From: Adiantum capillus-veneris
Taxonomy: Eukaryota; Streptophyta; Polypodiopsida; Polypodiales; Pteridaceae
Reading direction: 5' to 3'
NCBI GenBank assembly: GCA_014529385.2
Contig: CM043968.1
Location: 9,300,648-9,364,647, forward strand
DNA length: 64,000 bases
Translations under genes and position numbers: made by a program
The notes under the pieces: generated by a model
The model's database searches: none
The model's input: the letters and a program-made list of their open reading frames with translations, nothing else
Told to the model about the DNA's origin: nothing
Shown: one piece after another, positions 22,080 through 36,783 of the stretch
Layout of the letters: every line of letters starts with the position of its first letter
Numbering within the stretch: position 1 is the stretch's first letter

Positions 22080-22520
22080 TTGCACAGGATGAGGATAATG
22101 CACAGAATTGGATTCTTGATTCTTGTGCAAGTTTTCATGTCACACCGCATAGAGAGTGGTTTTCCTCTTATGCATCCATGCATGGCATAGTCAAGCTTGG
22201 TGATTCCTACGACCTTGAGATTATTGGCATTGGTGATGCAAAACCTCGGAGGCATAATGATACTACTTTTGTGTTGCAAAATGTCAGACATGTGCCCAAG
22301 CTTACCAAGACCTTGCTTTCTATAGGGCAATTGGATGATCTTGGCTTCACTACAATTTTTGGTAATCGTTCTTGGATGATCCACAAGAACAATCTTATCA
22401 TGATAAAAGGTCGTAAAAATGGATCCATGTATTCTATGTTTGTTTTGAGTGTCGATGAAACTCTATCTATGTTGCCGAGCTGCCGTCTACTGAGTTGTAG
22501 CATAGCCGGCTAGGGCATAT
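22080..22520 (+). pseudogene. Copia protease and pre-integrase region
   Basis: Within the open frame 21674-22513, the protease active site reads NWILDSCASFHVT (canonical DSGASxHxT; the Gly is replaced by Cys, which should inactivate it). It is followed by LGDSYDLEIIGIGD and LLSIGQLDDLGF, the typical spacing for this family. The HSRLGHISQKGMKHF segment of the integrase zinc-binding region continues from 22499 in another frame. Confidence 0.85.
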
Positions 22521-23345
22521 TAGCCAAAAGGGAATGAAACACTTCAGCGTTTTGGCTACTTACGTGTGTTAAATTACACGGACTTTCCATTGTGTGGGCA
22601 TTGCCTATACAGCAAACAAACTAGGTTAACATCTTTGCCATTGAACAAGAAACTAAGCGTCCCCTAGACTTAGTGCACAACGATTTGTGTGGTCCAATGC
22701 CACAGAAAACTCTAGGGGGGCCAAACTACTTTCTCACCTTCATAGATGATTCTACCAGAAAGGTGTGGGTGTATCTCTTTAAGCGTAAGGAGAAAGTATT
22801 TTCTACATTCCAAAAATTCCTCGCCATGGTTGAGAACCAATGAGGAAAAAAACTCAAAGCTTTTAGCACAGACAATGGTGGTGGAGAATGTGTCTCCACA
22901 GAGTTCAAGGATTTTTGCAATCGAAGAGGCATTCGTTGGCAGTTTATCGCCGGCAGTTTACTGCTCTATACATGCCTGCACCAAAAGGGAAAGTTGAAAG
23001 AATGAATCGCACGATTCAAGAGCGAGTTATCTCCATGATGTCTATGGTGAAGAATACTCCATGTTTTGGGAGGAAGCTGTTCTAACTGCAATGCACATCA
23101 TCAACATATCACCTAGTTCTCCTTTGAATTTCAAAATTCTAGAGGAATTATGGACTGGGAAAACGCCAAGCTATGAGAATTTACATGTATTTAGATACGA
23201 GGCATATGCACATGTGCCCAAAAAACTTCGTTTGCAAGTTAGCTCCCAGGTCACACAAATGCATTTTTATTGTCTATGGTGCAAATGGAGAGATGGGCTA
23301 TCGTCTTTGGCACCCAAAATCCAACAAAGTCATTCGTAGCTCACA
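22499..23345 (+). pseudogene. Copia integrase (broken)
   Basis: Pieces in several frames read SRLGHISQKGMKHF, LVHNDLCGPMPQKTLGGPNY, FLTFIDDSTRKVWVYLFKRK, FSTDNGGGEC and VERMNRTIQERVISMM. These carry the three acidic residues of the D,D35E core (HND, TDN, VER-MN). An in-frame TGA interrupts at about 22842, and at least two frameshifts follow. The C-terminal part (YDFHKWYLW-like text) is degraded. Confidence 0.85.
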
Positions 23346-23599
23346 TGTGATTTTCAATGAACAAAAAATGCACAAGAAACCCATTAAAGAAGTTGAGAAC
23401 CGACGCGTTCATTTTGAGGATGTAGCCTCCAAACCAACTCAATTCAGTAGTGTTGCACCTAATTTTCAAGTGCAAGATACTACTATTGCTCTAGAGAGAG
23501 CAAACTCTAGTAGTCATGCACTAAGACACTCTATAAGAGTATCACGTGCGCCCGAGCGGTTTGAGCCAGGTATATACCACATTTTGGTCACTGACACTG

Positions 23600-24625
23600 G
23601 AGAGCCAACCTGCTACAAAGAAGCTATACAAATGGACGATAGCGTTGAGTGGGATCAGGCTATGCAATCTGAAGAAAGACATGGGATTTGGTTGAATTAT
23701 CAAAAGGTAAAAATGCTTTACCTTGCAAATGGTTATACAAGAAGAAGTATACAACGGAAGATCCCGAGCCTAGGTACAAGGCTCGTCTAGTTGCCAAGGA
23801 TTTCAAGCAGCAAAAAAGTGTGAATTTTGATGAGATTTTGTCTCCAGTAGTCAAGATGACTACACTTCGTCGCACTGTGCTTGGCTTGGTTGCTATCCAG
23901 GGCATGGAACTTGTCCAAATGGACGTGAACACCAACATTTCTTCACGGGGATCTAGATGAAGATGTCTACATGAAACAACGAGAGGGCTTTGCATGTGAA
24001 ACCCAAAAGCCAACGAGGACAGAATTGTTTTGTAGACTTAAAAAGGCACTCTATGGCCTCAAGCAAAGTTCAAGGCAGTGGTATAAAAAATTTGACAAAT
24101 TCATGCAGTCTCAGGTTACATAAGAAGTCAGGAGGATCACTGCTTATACACAAAAAGATTGAACGATGCTTCTTTAATCATCTTTATCTTGTATGTAGAT
24201 GATATGCCTATTGCATGCAAATCAATTGATGAGATCAATCTATTGAAAAAGATGCTAAGCACTCAGTTTTCCATGAAGGATTTGGGAACTGCCAATCACT
24301 TTCTTGGTATGCAAATCAAGAACGACAAGCAACGTGAAATTCTTGAATTATCTCAAGAAAAGTACATCCACAAAGTCTTGCAATGTTTTAGTATGCAGGG
24401 GGGGAAGTCACTGAGTACCCCAATGCAATCATACTCCAAACTTAGCAAGGAAGATTCTACCAAAACAGTTGCTGAGAAAGAGGGAATGGCGAAAGTGCCA
24501 TATTCTTCAGAAGTTGGCAGTTTCATGTATGCTATGGTAGCCACAAAACCAGACATTGCACATGCAGTGGAAGTGCTTAGTAGGTACATGGCAGACGTGG
24601 CAAAAAGCATTGGGAAGCAGTGAAG
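23600..24625 (+). pseudogene. Copia reverse transcriptase (broken)
   Basis: Motifs in order: EWDQAM, KWLYKKKYT, RYKARLVAKDFKQQ, DEILSPVVKMTTLR, QMDVNTNI (normally QMDVKTAFLHG, interrupted by a frameshift), LKQSS, FILYVDDMPIA (catalytic YVDD intact), STQFSMKDLG, and YSSEVGSFMYAMVATKPDIA. The pieces occupy at least three frames. Confidence 0.9.
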
Positions 24626-24689
24626 AAAATCCTCAGATATTCGAAGGGTACAACTAGCAAGTATTTACACTTCGAAAACAACGATGCAT

Positions 24690-25115
24690 CTATTGTAGGT
24701 TAGACGGATGCGGATTATGCGGGTTGTGTGGATCGTAGAAGATCCACATCTGGCTATGTGTTCATGTTTAGAGCAGCTATCTTTTGGAGATCGTGTCTCC
24801 AAAATTGTACGTCTTCATCTACCTCTGAGGCAGAATATGTTGCTGCATCTTATGCAAGCAAGGAAGCCATATGGTTAGGTCGTCTAGTGCGAGATTTGGG
24901 AATTTATGAGGTTCCAGTACTGCATTGTGATAGTCAGAGTTCCATTGATTTGGCAAATAATTAAGTGTTTCTCTCAATGTTGAAACACATAGAGGTTAGA
25001 TACCATGTCATACGAGATGCATTGGCTGGAAAGCACATCGAGCTTATCAAGGTTCACACTGATGACAACCCCGCAAATGCTCTTACGAAGAGCCTAGCTT
25101 CTGAGTGATTTACAC
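24690..25115 (+). pseudogene. Copia RNase H
   Basis: Reads DADYAGCVDRRRSTSGYVFM, TSSSTSEAEYVAASYASKEA and VLHCDSQSSIDLANN, then LKHIEVRYHVIRDAL and NPANALTKSLAS in the tail. A TAG near 24700 and a TAA at 24962 interrupt the frame. The active-site acidic residues (DAD, SEAEY, CDSQS) are still present. Confidence 0.9.
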
Positions 25116-25227
25116 ATTGCATTGAACTTATGGCTATAGGATGAAGCCTAGGTGATGTTTCATCAACTTTGTATAGACTAACTATACTGATGCCACTATT
25201 GGCCACCATGACCTTCAAGTGAAAGAT

Positions 25228-25449
25228 TGTTGGGGTGTAGGCCAGGTGGCCGTGAGAAACCACCCTTATTTACTTTTTCTCCTAATCATTATAGGGAGAA
25301 AAAGTGAGAGAGTTGACTCACTCTTTTACTTTCCTCTCCACAGACCCAACTCTCTATGCAGCTTCTTCTTCCCCAATTCTCTTCCCCCTTCTCTTGCATC
25401 CTTCCCTCTCTAGCACACTCAGCACACGCGCAGTCCGCCGACCATATCA
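25228..25449 (+). repeat. Copia 3' LTR
   Basis: Begins TGTTGGGGTGTAGG after a purine-rich stretch (AAGTGAAAGA) and ends ATATCA, followed by the CTTAA target duplication. It is about 60 bp shorter than the 5' LTR because it lacks that LTR's internal duplication. Confidence 0.9.
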
Positions 25450-25454
25450 CTTAA

Positions 25455-25702
25455 GCCCTACAAAGGAGAGCCACCAAGAACCAATTATTGAAAATCCTCT
25501 CGAAGTTGAAGACCAAGAAGAGGTGCTACAACCCGAAGCTATCCTTCAGCATGAAGACAAGGTACTACGACATGGTAAGATTATCCGACGGTATCTTATT
25601 AAGTTAAAAAATTATCCTTTTGAAGATGCTAAATGGATGCAAGGAATACAACTTAAGGATAGTATGAACCTTTTCAATGCTTACAATGCTGCATTAGAGT
25701 AA
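25455..25702 (+). pseudogene. Chromodomain-like tail of gypsy element A integrase
   Basis: After the copia insertion the gypsy sequence resumes (TACAAAGGAGAGCC). It encodes LQPEAILQHEDKVLRHGKII and RRYLIKLKNYPFEDAKWMQG. The spacing PExIL...YLIKxKxxPxxxAxW fits the chromodomain that chromoviruses carry at the end of integrase, where it directs integration to histone-marked chromatin. The final coding stretch is open here to 25702, but it is separated from the rest of pol by the copia element and frameshifts. Confidence 0.7.
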
Positions 25703-26047
25703 GCAAATATACAAATTTCTTTCAAATGACCAATGTTTTTGTCTTGTAAGACTAGTCTCTTTTCATTGTGCACAAATTTAAATAGTATGCATGCTTAGAA
25801 TCATGTTTGTGATGATGACATCTCTCAAACACCAAGTAGCATTTGTCACTCTACTTGGGAGAATGAAATGGACTAAAGAGCAGACATGCTTGCAGCAGCT
25901 ATGTCTCCCAAGCACCAAATGGATTAGCCATCCATCTTGGAAAGATTTGGTAGGGTAAAAAGAGATCCTCTATCCGCTAAGCAAGATTGACTAATGACTA
26001 AATCTTTATCTCTTCTACCTCATAGTAGTCGACGATGACTATGATTT

Positions 26048-26058
26048 CAAGAGAGAGG
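26048..26058 (+). other. Polypurine tract of element A
   Basis: CAAGAGAGAGG lies 3 nt upstream of the 3' LTR, the position expected for the plus-strand priming site. The same tract precedes the 3' LTR of element B. Confidence 0.8.
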
Positions 26059-26061
26059 TAA

Positions 26062-27085
26062 TGTCATAAAAACTAATAACCAACCCAAATGATTTTCCCA
26101 TATTATATTGATCATTTAATGTGGGAGAATAAACAAGAACAAGGGTTAGGATATAGAAATGTGCTTATAGATCTATCTCAACAAGGGGCCAATGGTAAAG
26201 GGGCCCAAATGAGACATGTTCTATCAAAGAGCAAGGTTAACCAATGGAGCTTAAATACCTTAGGGTTAGCTCCATTGAAGACCTCCAATAGTTAGTGTTA
26301 AAATTCCTTTGACCTTAGGTAAGCTAGGGATGTGCTTGAGATGTGAACCCGGCCCAAGCTTGAGATGCTTGTCATGCCTGATGAATGAGATGCTTGAGAT
26401 GCTTGAAGTGATTGATGATTGAGATGCTTGAGGTGCTTGTCATGTTTGAGATGCTAGGGATGTACTTGAGGTGGGAACCCAACCCAAGCTTGAGGGGCTT
26501 AAGGGCCAAGCTTGTGGTGAGAACTGGGCCCAAGGTTGAGGGGCTTGAGGTGTCACAAAAGTCAAACCAAATCCCTACAAGGAGGGGGCAAGCCATGCAA
26601 AAAGGGGGGTGGTTGCTTGACCCCTCTCTCTCCCAAAGGGCACCCCTTGCCCAAGAGGCAAGTAGGACACATGTCAAGCCCCTAGCTCGGTTACCCTCAT
26701 GGTGTGCCTAAAGCATATTTGTTGGCCTTCCAAGGGTCCAATGATAATTTAGTGGATTTAATTAATTGTTTTAGCATTTATCAAGTCCTGTCTCTCAAAG
26801 GGGAAAGAGGGACCTTGTCCCAAGGCTACCCTTGTTGCTTGATATGTCCTTGCTTGTGATTGGCTAGGCCGGGAGGGGTCCAATGAGCTTCAAGCATGAG
26901 CTACAAGGGGCGGTCGACCAAAGCAAGCTAGGGGGTTGCTTGAGGGGTATACTCTCCCATGCACACTCACACACACTCTCATTGTGAATTGTACAAAGTG
27001 AAAGAGCTCTCTGTACTTCTCCAAGCAAGTAGAGAGGTTGAGAGGCTACACCAACAGTCTTGGCTATGGAATGCAAATCCAACCT
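26062..27085 (+). repeat. 3' LTR of element A, truncated
   Basis: Begins TGTCATAAAAACTAATAACC and follows the 5' LTR (12602 onward) until CAAATCCAACC at about 27085. There the match stops, and the remaining 500 bp expected from element B are missing. The breakpoint shows no obvious insertion signature. Confidence 0.88.
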
Positions 27086-27574
27086 TGGATTACAAAATCT
27101 ACTTTCTTTTTTAGCAATGTAGCGTGCGATGTATAAAATGTTGTGATTACATTGCAAAACATGTTACTATAATTTGGAAGTCATTCATTGCCCAAAAGGA
27201 TGGTTCTCTAGCTTTAGATTAATCTTCTTTGTTCTATCACACTTCATTTCCATTTTCATCTTTGATTATAGTATTCTGAAGCCCAAATCCTTGGGTTTCC
27301 TTTCAAAAGTTGCTATAGCAGGTGAAAAGAACAAGTTCACTTGATCCTCAAAAACATATCATGATAGTGCTTTTGTGGAAGAATATCTCAACAATCCGAA
27401 TATTGTTCTAAGTAGTTCATCACCCTTGTGTATGTACATGAATCAAGAAGAACCTTTTGTCTGTATCTAAATTAATAAAGCTTGGTCTTCTAGTCAAGTT
27501 TGTAAATGAAAAATGTAGTGTGTGTAATCTCAATTTTGATAAATTTTGGTGGCATTTGGCACTTTGTGGGATGT

Positions 27575-27965
27575 ATAAGCTCAATACTTACAAGAAAGGT
27601 GTGGAAGATTTAGTATACTCAATTTTTGATTCATAGACTATTTCAAATGCCAAACTTTGCCATGCACATTTTGGTCATCCGAATTTTGCAGTTTGCTACA
27701 TGTGGAAATGTGATATGTTTGCTTCATTGCCCCCTCTTGAGGAACCATTGAAACTTGTATGTAAAAATTGTATCTTGGGTAAAATGCAATGCTCTAAGTT
27801 TCCTAAGGATGGTTCCATGAAGGCTACTTGCAACTTGTAGCTTGTCCATAGGGACGTTGTGGTTCAATGCATACTGCATATTCTGGGCATTATTTGTACT
27901 TTATGACTTTTATTGATGATTACTCCAGACACGCATGGGTGCATCTACTCAAGGACTAAAAATAT
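27575..27965 (+). pseudogene. Ty1/copia pre-integrase/integrase fragment
   Basis: Broken frames read LCHAHFGHPNFAVC, FASLPPLEEP, CKNCILGKMQCSKFP and LVHRDVV, then FMTFIDDYSRHAWVHLLKD. This is the zinc-binding region (H...H...C..C) and the start of the integrase core of a copia element of a different lineage from the one at 19-25 kb. Stops occur between blocks. No LTR or other pol domain was found nearby. Confidence 0.82.
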
Positions 27966-31466
<3,501 letters not shown>

Positions 31467-33061
31467 TATCATAATAATCAATATCTAATTCTCCTTAATG
31501 ATTTTCTCATGTTAAACTGATCATTTAATATGGGGAAGTGACAGGGGAGAAAAAGCTAGAATATTGGTTAAGCTAGCAGACCGGCCACAATAGGGATCCA
31601 AAGGAGGGAAAATAGGGATCCAAAGGGGGGCCCATGTGTAAAAGAGCAATGTGCAACAATGGGCTTAAAAGACCCTAATGTTCAACCCATTAAGACTTCC
31701 AAAATGCTAAGGTTCCAAAATTCAAAGGTTGTGTCCAAAGGTCAAACATTAGGGGAATTGGATGCTTTGTGTGTGTCACAAAAAGCCTTCATAATCCTTA
31801 CATACGAGGGGGCGAGCCTTGCAAGTAGGGGATGAGAGAGAAACTCACACACACACACACACACTCGCAAGCTTCATTTGTACACAAGGGGAAAGAGGGT
31901 CACATGTCAGCTCCCTAGCCCAGATGCCCACAAGGTGTACTCAAATCCTATTGGATGGCCTTGGAGGTGGACCCAATGAGAATTAGGCTAGAGTAAATCT
32001 AGTTTAATTAATTTAAAAACACTTAATAAAAGAACCAATAAGAATTAAGCTCTCTAGAAGACTATTGGACAGTCTCCCAAGGGGAACAATGAGCATTCAG
32101 CAGTCCAATGGCTTGCCCGATTCCTATTGGCCAGGAGGCAAAGGGGTCCAATGAGAGTTTAGTTGGATTAAAAAATTACCTAAAGCTCTCACAAAAGGGG
32201 AAAGGGGAAACATGTCAGAAGGCTATCAGTTATGCGGCTTAATTTCCATTGGCTGAGGTTGGGGAGGTCCAATAGGGCTGTAGCATGAGTAATTAGCAAG
32301 GGGGGTTGACCAAGAGAGAGAGGGGGCTGATTTTTGCAAGGCATTATCACACACACACTCACACAATCTCATGTGTGAAGCAAAGAAGACTCTCTCTCCT
32401 TCTCAAGCTTTAATGGAAAGCTTACCACCTACTCCAAGCTTGTGAGAAGGGAGGCCTACACCAACAACCCTTGGCTTTGTGATGCAAATCCAACCAAGAG
32501 CCAAGCTTCAATGCATGCTGATATCCTCTATCATGCTAATTACTAAGCTAAGCTATGCTAATATGAGTGATTATGTGAGGAGATGTACATCTTTCTCGTA
32601 AGAATACTCCTTCTTCCTCTCAATCTACTCTCATACCCCGCTAGCTCTCACCATCTTCGAAGGTGTGTGAGGTCTTGGGTCTGAGACTGTGAGGGAATTG
32701 ATGTTGTGTTTGATAAGTGTTTTTCTTAGTGCATGAAGTTTCCATCTTCATTGCACTAGCTAGTATTGAAGGAATACAAAGGATTGTATTGTAAAATGTC
32801 TCTCTTGATGGGAGAAACCATTATACAAAGCCTTTTAGAGGGGGGACTGGCTCCATGCAAATACGGTCCTCAAATGTTGTCAATTGCTTAATTTCTCTCT
32901 CTTTTGAAGTATTGTTCAGGCTATCTAGGTATTATGCTTTTTGTTGCTCTCTCCACCCAAAAACTCTTGTTAATCTCATTAGGAATCTATTCTAATGAAA
33001 TGCTCACTATGTTCATGCTATTTTCAGCTACACACAAGTTACTAGGCCATTAAATGTTACA
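31467..33061 (+). repeat. 5' LTR of element B
   Basis: Runs from TATCATAATAATC to AATGTTACA. It matches 38736-40316 with scattered substitutions and small indels, and contains a short (CA)n and a C/G-rich block near 32838 (GGGGGGAC). Confidence 0.93.
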
Positions 33062-33062
33062 T

Positions 33063-33074
33063 TGGTATCAGAGC
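33063..33074 (+). other. Primer-binding site (tRNA-iMet type), element B
   Basis: TGGTATCAGAGC begins 2 nt after the 5' LTR. It is complementary to the 3' end of initiator methionine tRNA, the usual primer for plant LTR elements. Confidence 0.95.
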
Positions 33075-33477
33075 ACAAGGTTTCTCTTTTCTTGCTCAAG
33101 AAGGGAGGTCCTCAAGCTAGCTATAAATGGTTGGTACTGTTAATTGCATGTGAGTAAGTAGAATAGGGATTTTTCAACCTTGCAGTGCGTCTGCCTTTGT
33201 GCAGTTAACGGGGCATCACCGTCAAGAGCTATGGTCTTAATAGTGGAGTCCTATGGGGCTTGCTTACGATTTAACCACTATTGAGCTATTAGAAGCTTGA
33301 CAAGAGCCGGTGCTGTTTTGGTGTTGAATGACCTCTCTTCTATTCCTTGTAATTAATGGTATTCGAGCCACGGGTACAGTAGCTTGAGTGCTTTTTCTAA
33401 AGGGGTAAAGAGGAGTAGCAACTAGGGTGTGAAGTGACAAAGTACACCTAAAAACTTTACACCTAAAAGTTCTTAGA

Positions 33478-34990
33478 ATGACTGACAATAGTAAAGAGAG
33501 TGAAATTAATGTTGATAACTTTGATTTTGCTAATGAGCAGGCTACTAATGATGCCCCGATGCTTGTTAACTATCTTGTTTCTAGGCTTCAATAAGCCATG
33601 GGCAATCCATCCCTCCAAAGTGAAGTGCAATGACAGCTTTGTGCTCATGGGATTCTCCAAGCTCCCCACCATGACGAGAGAACACCTAGGAAGCCTCCTT
33701 GCGAGACTTCCAAAAGAGGCCTCTCTGTGATTCGGGAAGAAGAATAGGATCCATATGAAGGGCTCAAAAATTTGCTCCTTGATGATGCATCTCCTTCTCA
33801 AAGGAGAAATCAAGAGCCTCCACCAAAGGAACAAGAAATAAGTGAGTCTCCCACCACCTCGGTGGAGATGGCTCCACAAAGACGGCGAGCTAAACGCTCT
33901 CCATCACCTCCAAAATGGATAAGACCATCGCATACTTCTCCACACCATACTTCAAAGAGGGATGAAAAAAAGCAAGAAAAGAAAAAGGAGAGAAAGAGGA
34001 CACCCTCTTCTCCATCTTCTTCATCCTCTTCCTCTCATGAAAGTGATGGTGAAGACAAAGAAGATCAAGGAAAGAAAAGGGCGAGAAAGAGGTCACCCTC
34101 TTCTCCATCTTCGTCAAATTCTTCATCTTTTGAAGAAAGTGATGGCGCAATCTTTGAACCATAAAAAATAAGAGGCCATAGGAAATCCTATGCCACGTGG
34201 AAGAGGTCGTCCAAGCTTAAGAAATTCAAAGAGGGAGGGAAGAGCATCTCTTTCCTTACCTATGATGGCACTTTTGGTGCTACGGACAAAGTCTTGGCCT
34301 TTATACAACAATTCGATGCGGCATTTGGAGATGAGGTCTTCATGGAGTCCTCTAAGCTACACCATGTAGCTATGCACTTTCAAAAGTCCACCAGGAAATG
34401 GTGGTCTAGACTACGGGCCAACTGTGAAGCTCCACGAACATGGAAAGCTTTAAGAGCTTCCATTATGAAATAGGTTATGGCCACCGATGCCAAAGACAAA
34501 GTACTCACCGAATGGAGAAGCTTAAAGCTCTCTCCCTACGTATCCATTCACAAATATGTAGACAAGTTTTGGGATTTACAACTCAAAGCCACTGTCTTCA
34601 AGAAGTTGGATTCTAGAGAGCAAAAGCAACAATTTTGTGCGGGCTTAACTGAAGAAATGGCGGAGTATGTCAACTACCAAAGGCTACGCACCATATCGAC
34701 GGTTATACACCATACTATGGTAGCCTCTCGAATCAATTTCCAAACGGGGGCTAAAAGAAATTCTAAGCCCACGGAAAACAAGGGTTCCAATGAGCCTAAG
34801 GGGAAGGACAATGTCCAAAAGTCTCCTAAGGGCAACTCCAACAAAGCTAAAAAGAAGGGAGTTTATAAAGGTAAAAATAAACTCTCTCCTGAAGAGCTTG
34901 AGCGTTATCGCAAGGATAGCCGCTGTTTCAAGTGCGGCGAGCAAGGGCATGCGTACCGCGCTTGTCCCCAAAAGAACACCCGCCATGATC
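33478..34990 (+). pseudogene. Gag of gypsy element B (broken)
   Basis: The start is the ATG at 33478 (MTDNSKESEINVDNFDFANE), with a TAA in frame after about 38 codons. An open frame at 33772-34164 carries a long Arg/Ser/Lys-rich insert with two similar blocks (ERKRTPSSPSSSSSSSHESD and ARKRSPSSPSSSNSSSFEES). The capsid core lies at about 34.22-34.75 kb. The open frame 34477-35505 includes the rest of the core (QQFCAGLTEEMAEYV) and the zinc knuckle CFKCGEQGHAYRACP at 34924-34968. A TAG at 34473-34475 separates the two halves of the core. Confidence 0.9.
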
Positions 34991-35505
34991 CTCCTAGAGC
35001 TACCTTGGTCGAAATCCAAGAGGAGGAAATTCACCACAAAGGATCTCCTCTATGCCATGCTTGGGGAAAGGTAAGAGAACATGATTCTTTTATTCTCTTT
35101 GACCCTGATTTTACTCACAATTTTATATCTATAGAGTTGGCCACCAAGCTAGGCATACAGGCCTACAAGCTGGGAGATGTCCTACCCACAGACGGTGCTT
35201 TCAAGGGGCAAGAAGCTTCAGTCACTTCCTTAATCGGGAAATTGAGGCTCCATGTCCAAAGCTATGTGGACAAAGAGGACTTATTTATCTCTCCTCTCAA
35301 GCATGAGGATGTAATCCTAGGGGCACCATGGTTTGATTGCATGGATGCCAATGTTAAATTCCTTGAAAGGGGAATCTCCTTTAAGTTCAGGGAAAAAGAT
35401 ATGTATATAGATGCTAAGGAAATGGGTAACACTATACCCATCGTACATACACAAGCTTTCAACTATTTCCATGTACATGATTTCTGTAAAAGATTCTCAA
35501 AATGA
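34969..35505 (+). pseudogene. Protease region of element B
   Basis: Continues the frame of the zinc knuckle. The active-site region reads ILFDPDFTHNFIS, where retroviral-type aspartic proteases have D-[ST]-G; D-P-D is probably inactive. The linker to RT (ILGAPWFDCMDANVKF) is intact. Element C has D-P-G and element A has D-L-G at the same place, so Pro or Leu at the second position may be a family trait while the lost Gly is peculiar to B. Confidence 0.82.
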
Positions 35506-36762
35506 AACCTAATGTTTTAGCAAAAGAAAATACACACAATCAAAAGGAATTAGAGTTATCTAATTTTCTCAAGGGGTTTCAAGATGTCTTTATTGACGAC
35601 ATTCCTTGTGAGCTACCTCCTAGACGAGGCAATGATGACTATGCAATTGAACTTCTTCCAGGAAGTTCACCGCCTAACAAACCTCCTTATAGAGTTTCTC
35701 AAGCTCAACAAGAGGAGATTATGCGGCAAGTGCATGAGTTAGTTGAGAAGGGCATGGTTAGGCCTAGCTCATCTCCATTTTGTTCTCGTGTGCTACTAGT
35801 GCAAAAGAAAGACGGCACATATCGTATGTGTGTCGACTATAGAGCACTAAATATGATCACTATCAAGAATAGGTTTCCCGTTCCATCCTATTTGATAAGC
35901 TACAAGGGTCCACCTACTTCAGTAGGATTGATCTAAAAAGTGGCTATCATCAAATAAGGATAGTTGATCAAGACATTGTAAAGACTGCATTTTGCACTAC
36001 ATTTGGTCTTTACGAATACATTGTCATGCCTTTTTGCTTGACCAATGCACCAGCCACATTCAATCGCTTGATGGAGGAGCTATTCAAGCCTCACCGAACC
36101 TTTACTGGAGTGTTCTTTGATGATATAATCATCTACTCTAATTCATTAGACGAACACAAGCAACACCTCCACGTAATAATTCAAGTTCTAAGAGAGAATA
36201 AACTTTATGTAATCAAAAGAAAAGTGAATTTTCTTACAAGAGATTCAGTATTTAGGTCACATTAACTCTCAAGATCATCCAAATGGATCCATCAAAGTTA
36301 GAGGTAATAAAAGGATGGCCTAAACCAAGGAATCTTCATGAGTTAGGAAGCTTTATAGGTATGTGCGCATACTATAGACGCTTCATAGAAAAATTCTCAC
36401 TAATCACAGGACCATTACATGACCTAACAAAGAAAAACGTTAGGTACACATGGTCTGCCAAAGAGGAAAATGCTTTTGAAAAGCTTATCTCTCAACCTGT
36501 GCTTACACTACCGGCTCTCTCAAAGCCATTTGAGGTCCAATGTGATGCTTGTGGTGATTGCCTTGGAGCTGTTTTGCTTCACGAAGGGCATACCATAGGC
36601 TATGAAAGTCGAAGGCTCGACCCTGTTGAGCAAGCTCTAGGCATATATGAAAAGGAACTCCTCGCAGTTCTACATGCCATAGACTCATGGAAGCACTATT
36701 TATTGGGGATTCCTTTCATTCAGCGAACGGATCACCAAAGTCTTAAGTACTTCATGATGTAG
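35502..36762 (+). pseudogene. Reverse transcriptase and RNase H of element B (broken)
   Basis: Frame 35502-35936 has [40 protein letters not shown] and [18 protein letters not shown] small deletion after FPVP shifts the frame. The text continues [11 protein letters not shown], and 36026-36265 has PATFNRLMEE and the catalytic GVFFDDIIIY. Frame 36283-36762 holds the thumb (FIGMCAYYRRFIEKFS) and RNase H (FEVQCDACGDCLGAVLLHEG, GIYEKELLAVLHAIDSWKHY, RTDHQSLKYF), ended by TAG at 36760. The catalytic residues are intact; four frame breaks remain. Confidence 0.92.
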
Positions 36763-36783
36763 ACCAAGCTCTCCGACAAACAA

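Larger units (their letters stand above)
19039..25449 (+). mobile_element. Ty1/copia LTR retrotransposon nested in gypsy A
   Basis: The element has a 283-bp 5' LTR, a long leader (19.3-21.07 kb), then gag, zinc knuckle, protease, integrase, RT and RNase H in the Ty1/copia order, a purine-rich tract and a 222-bp 3' LTR. It is flanked by a perfect 5-bp duplication, CTTAA. Gag-pol is broken by several frameshifts and stops, and the LTRs differ by substitutions and one internal duplication, so it is not recent. It inserted after element A was already in place. Confidence 0.95.
12602..27085 (+). mobile_element. Ty3/gypsy LTR retrotransposon A, split by a copia insertion
   Basis: The order is 5' LTR, gag, protease, RT, RNase H, integrase, [copia 19039-25449], chromodomain-like tail, polypurine tract and truncated 3' LTR. 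This is the canonical gypsy order, and it aligns along its length with elements B and C. The element has lost the end of its 5' LTR together with the primer-binding site. It has several internal frameshifts, two in-frame tandem duplications, the copia insertion and a 3' LTR that stops at about 27085. It is therefore the oldest or most damaged of the three family members. Confidence 0.92.
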
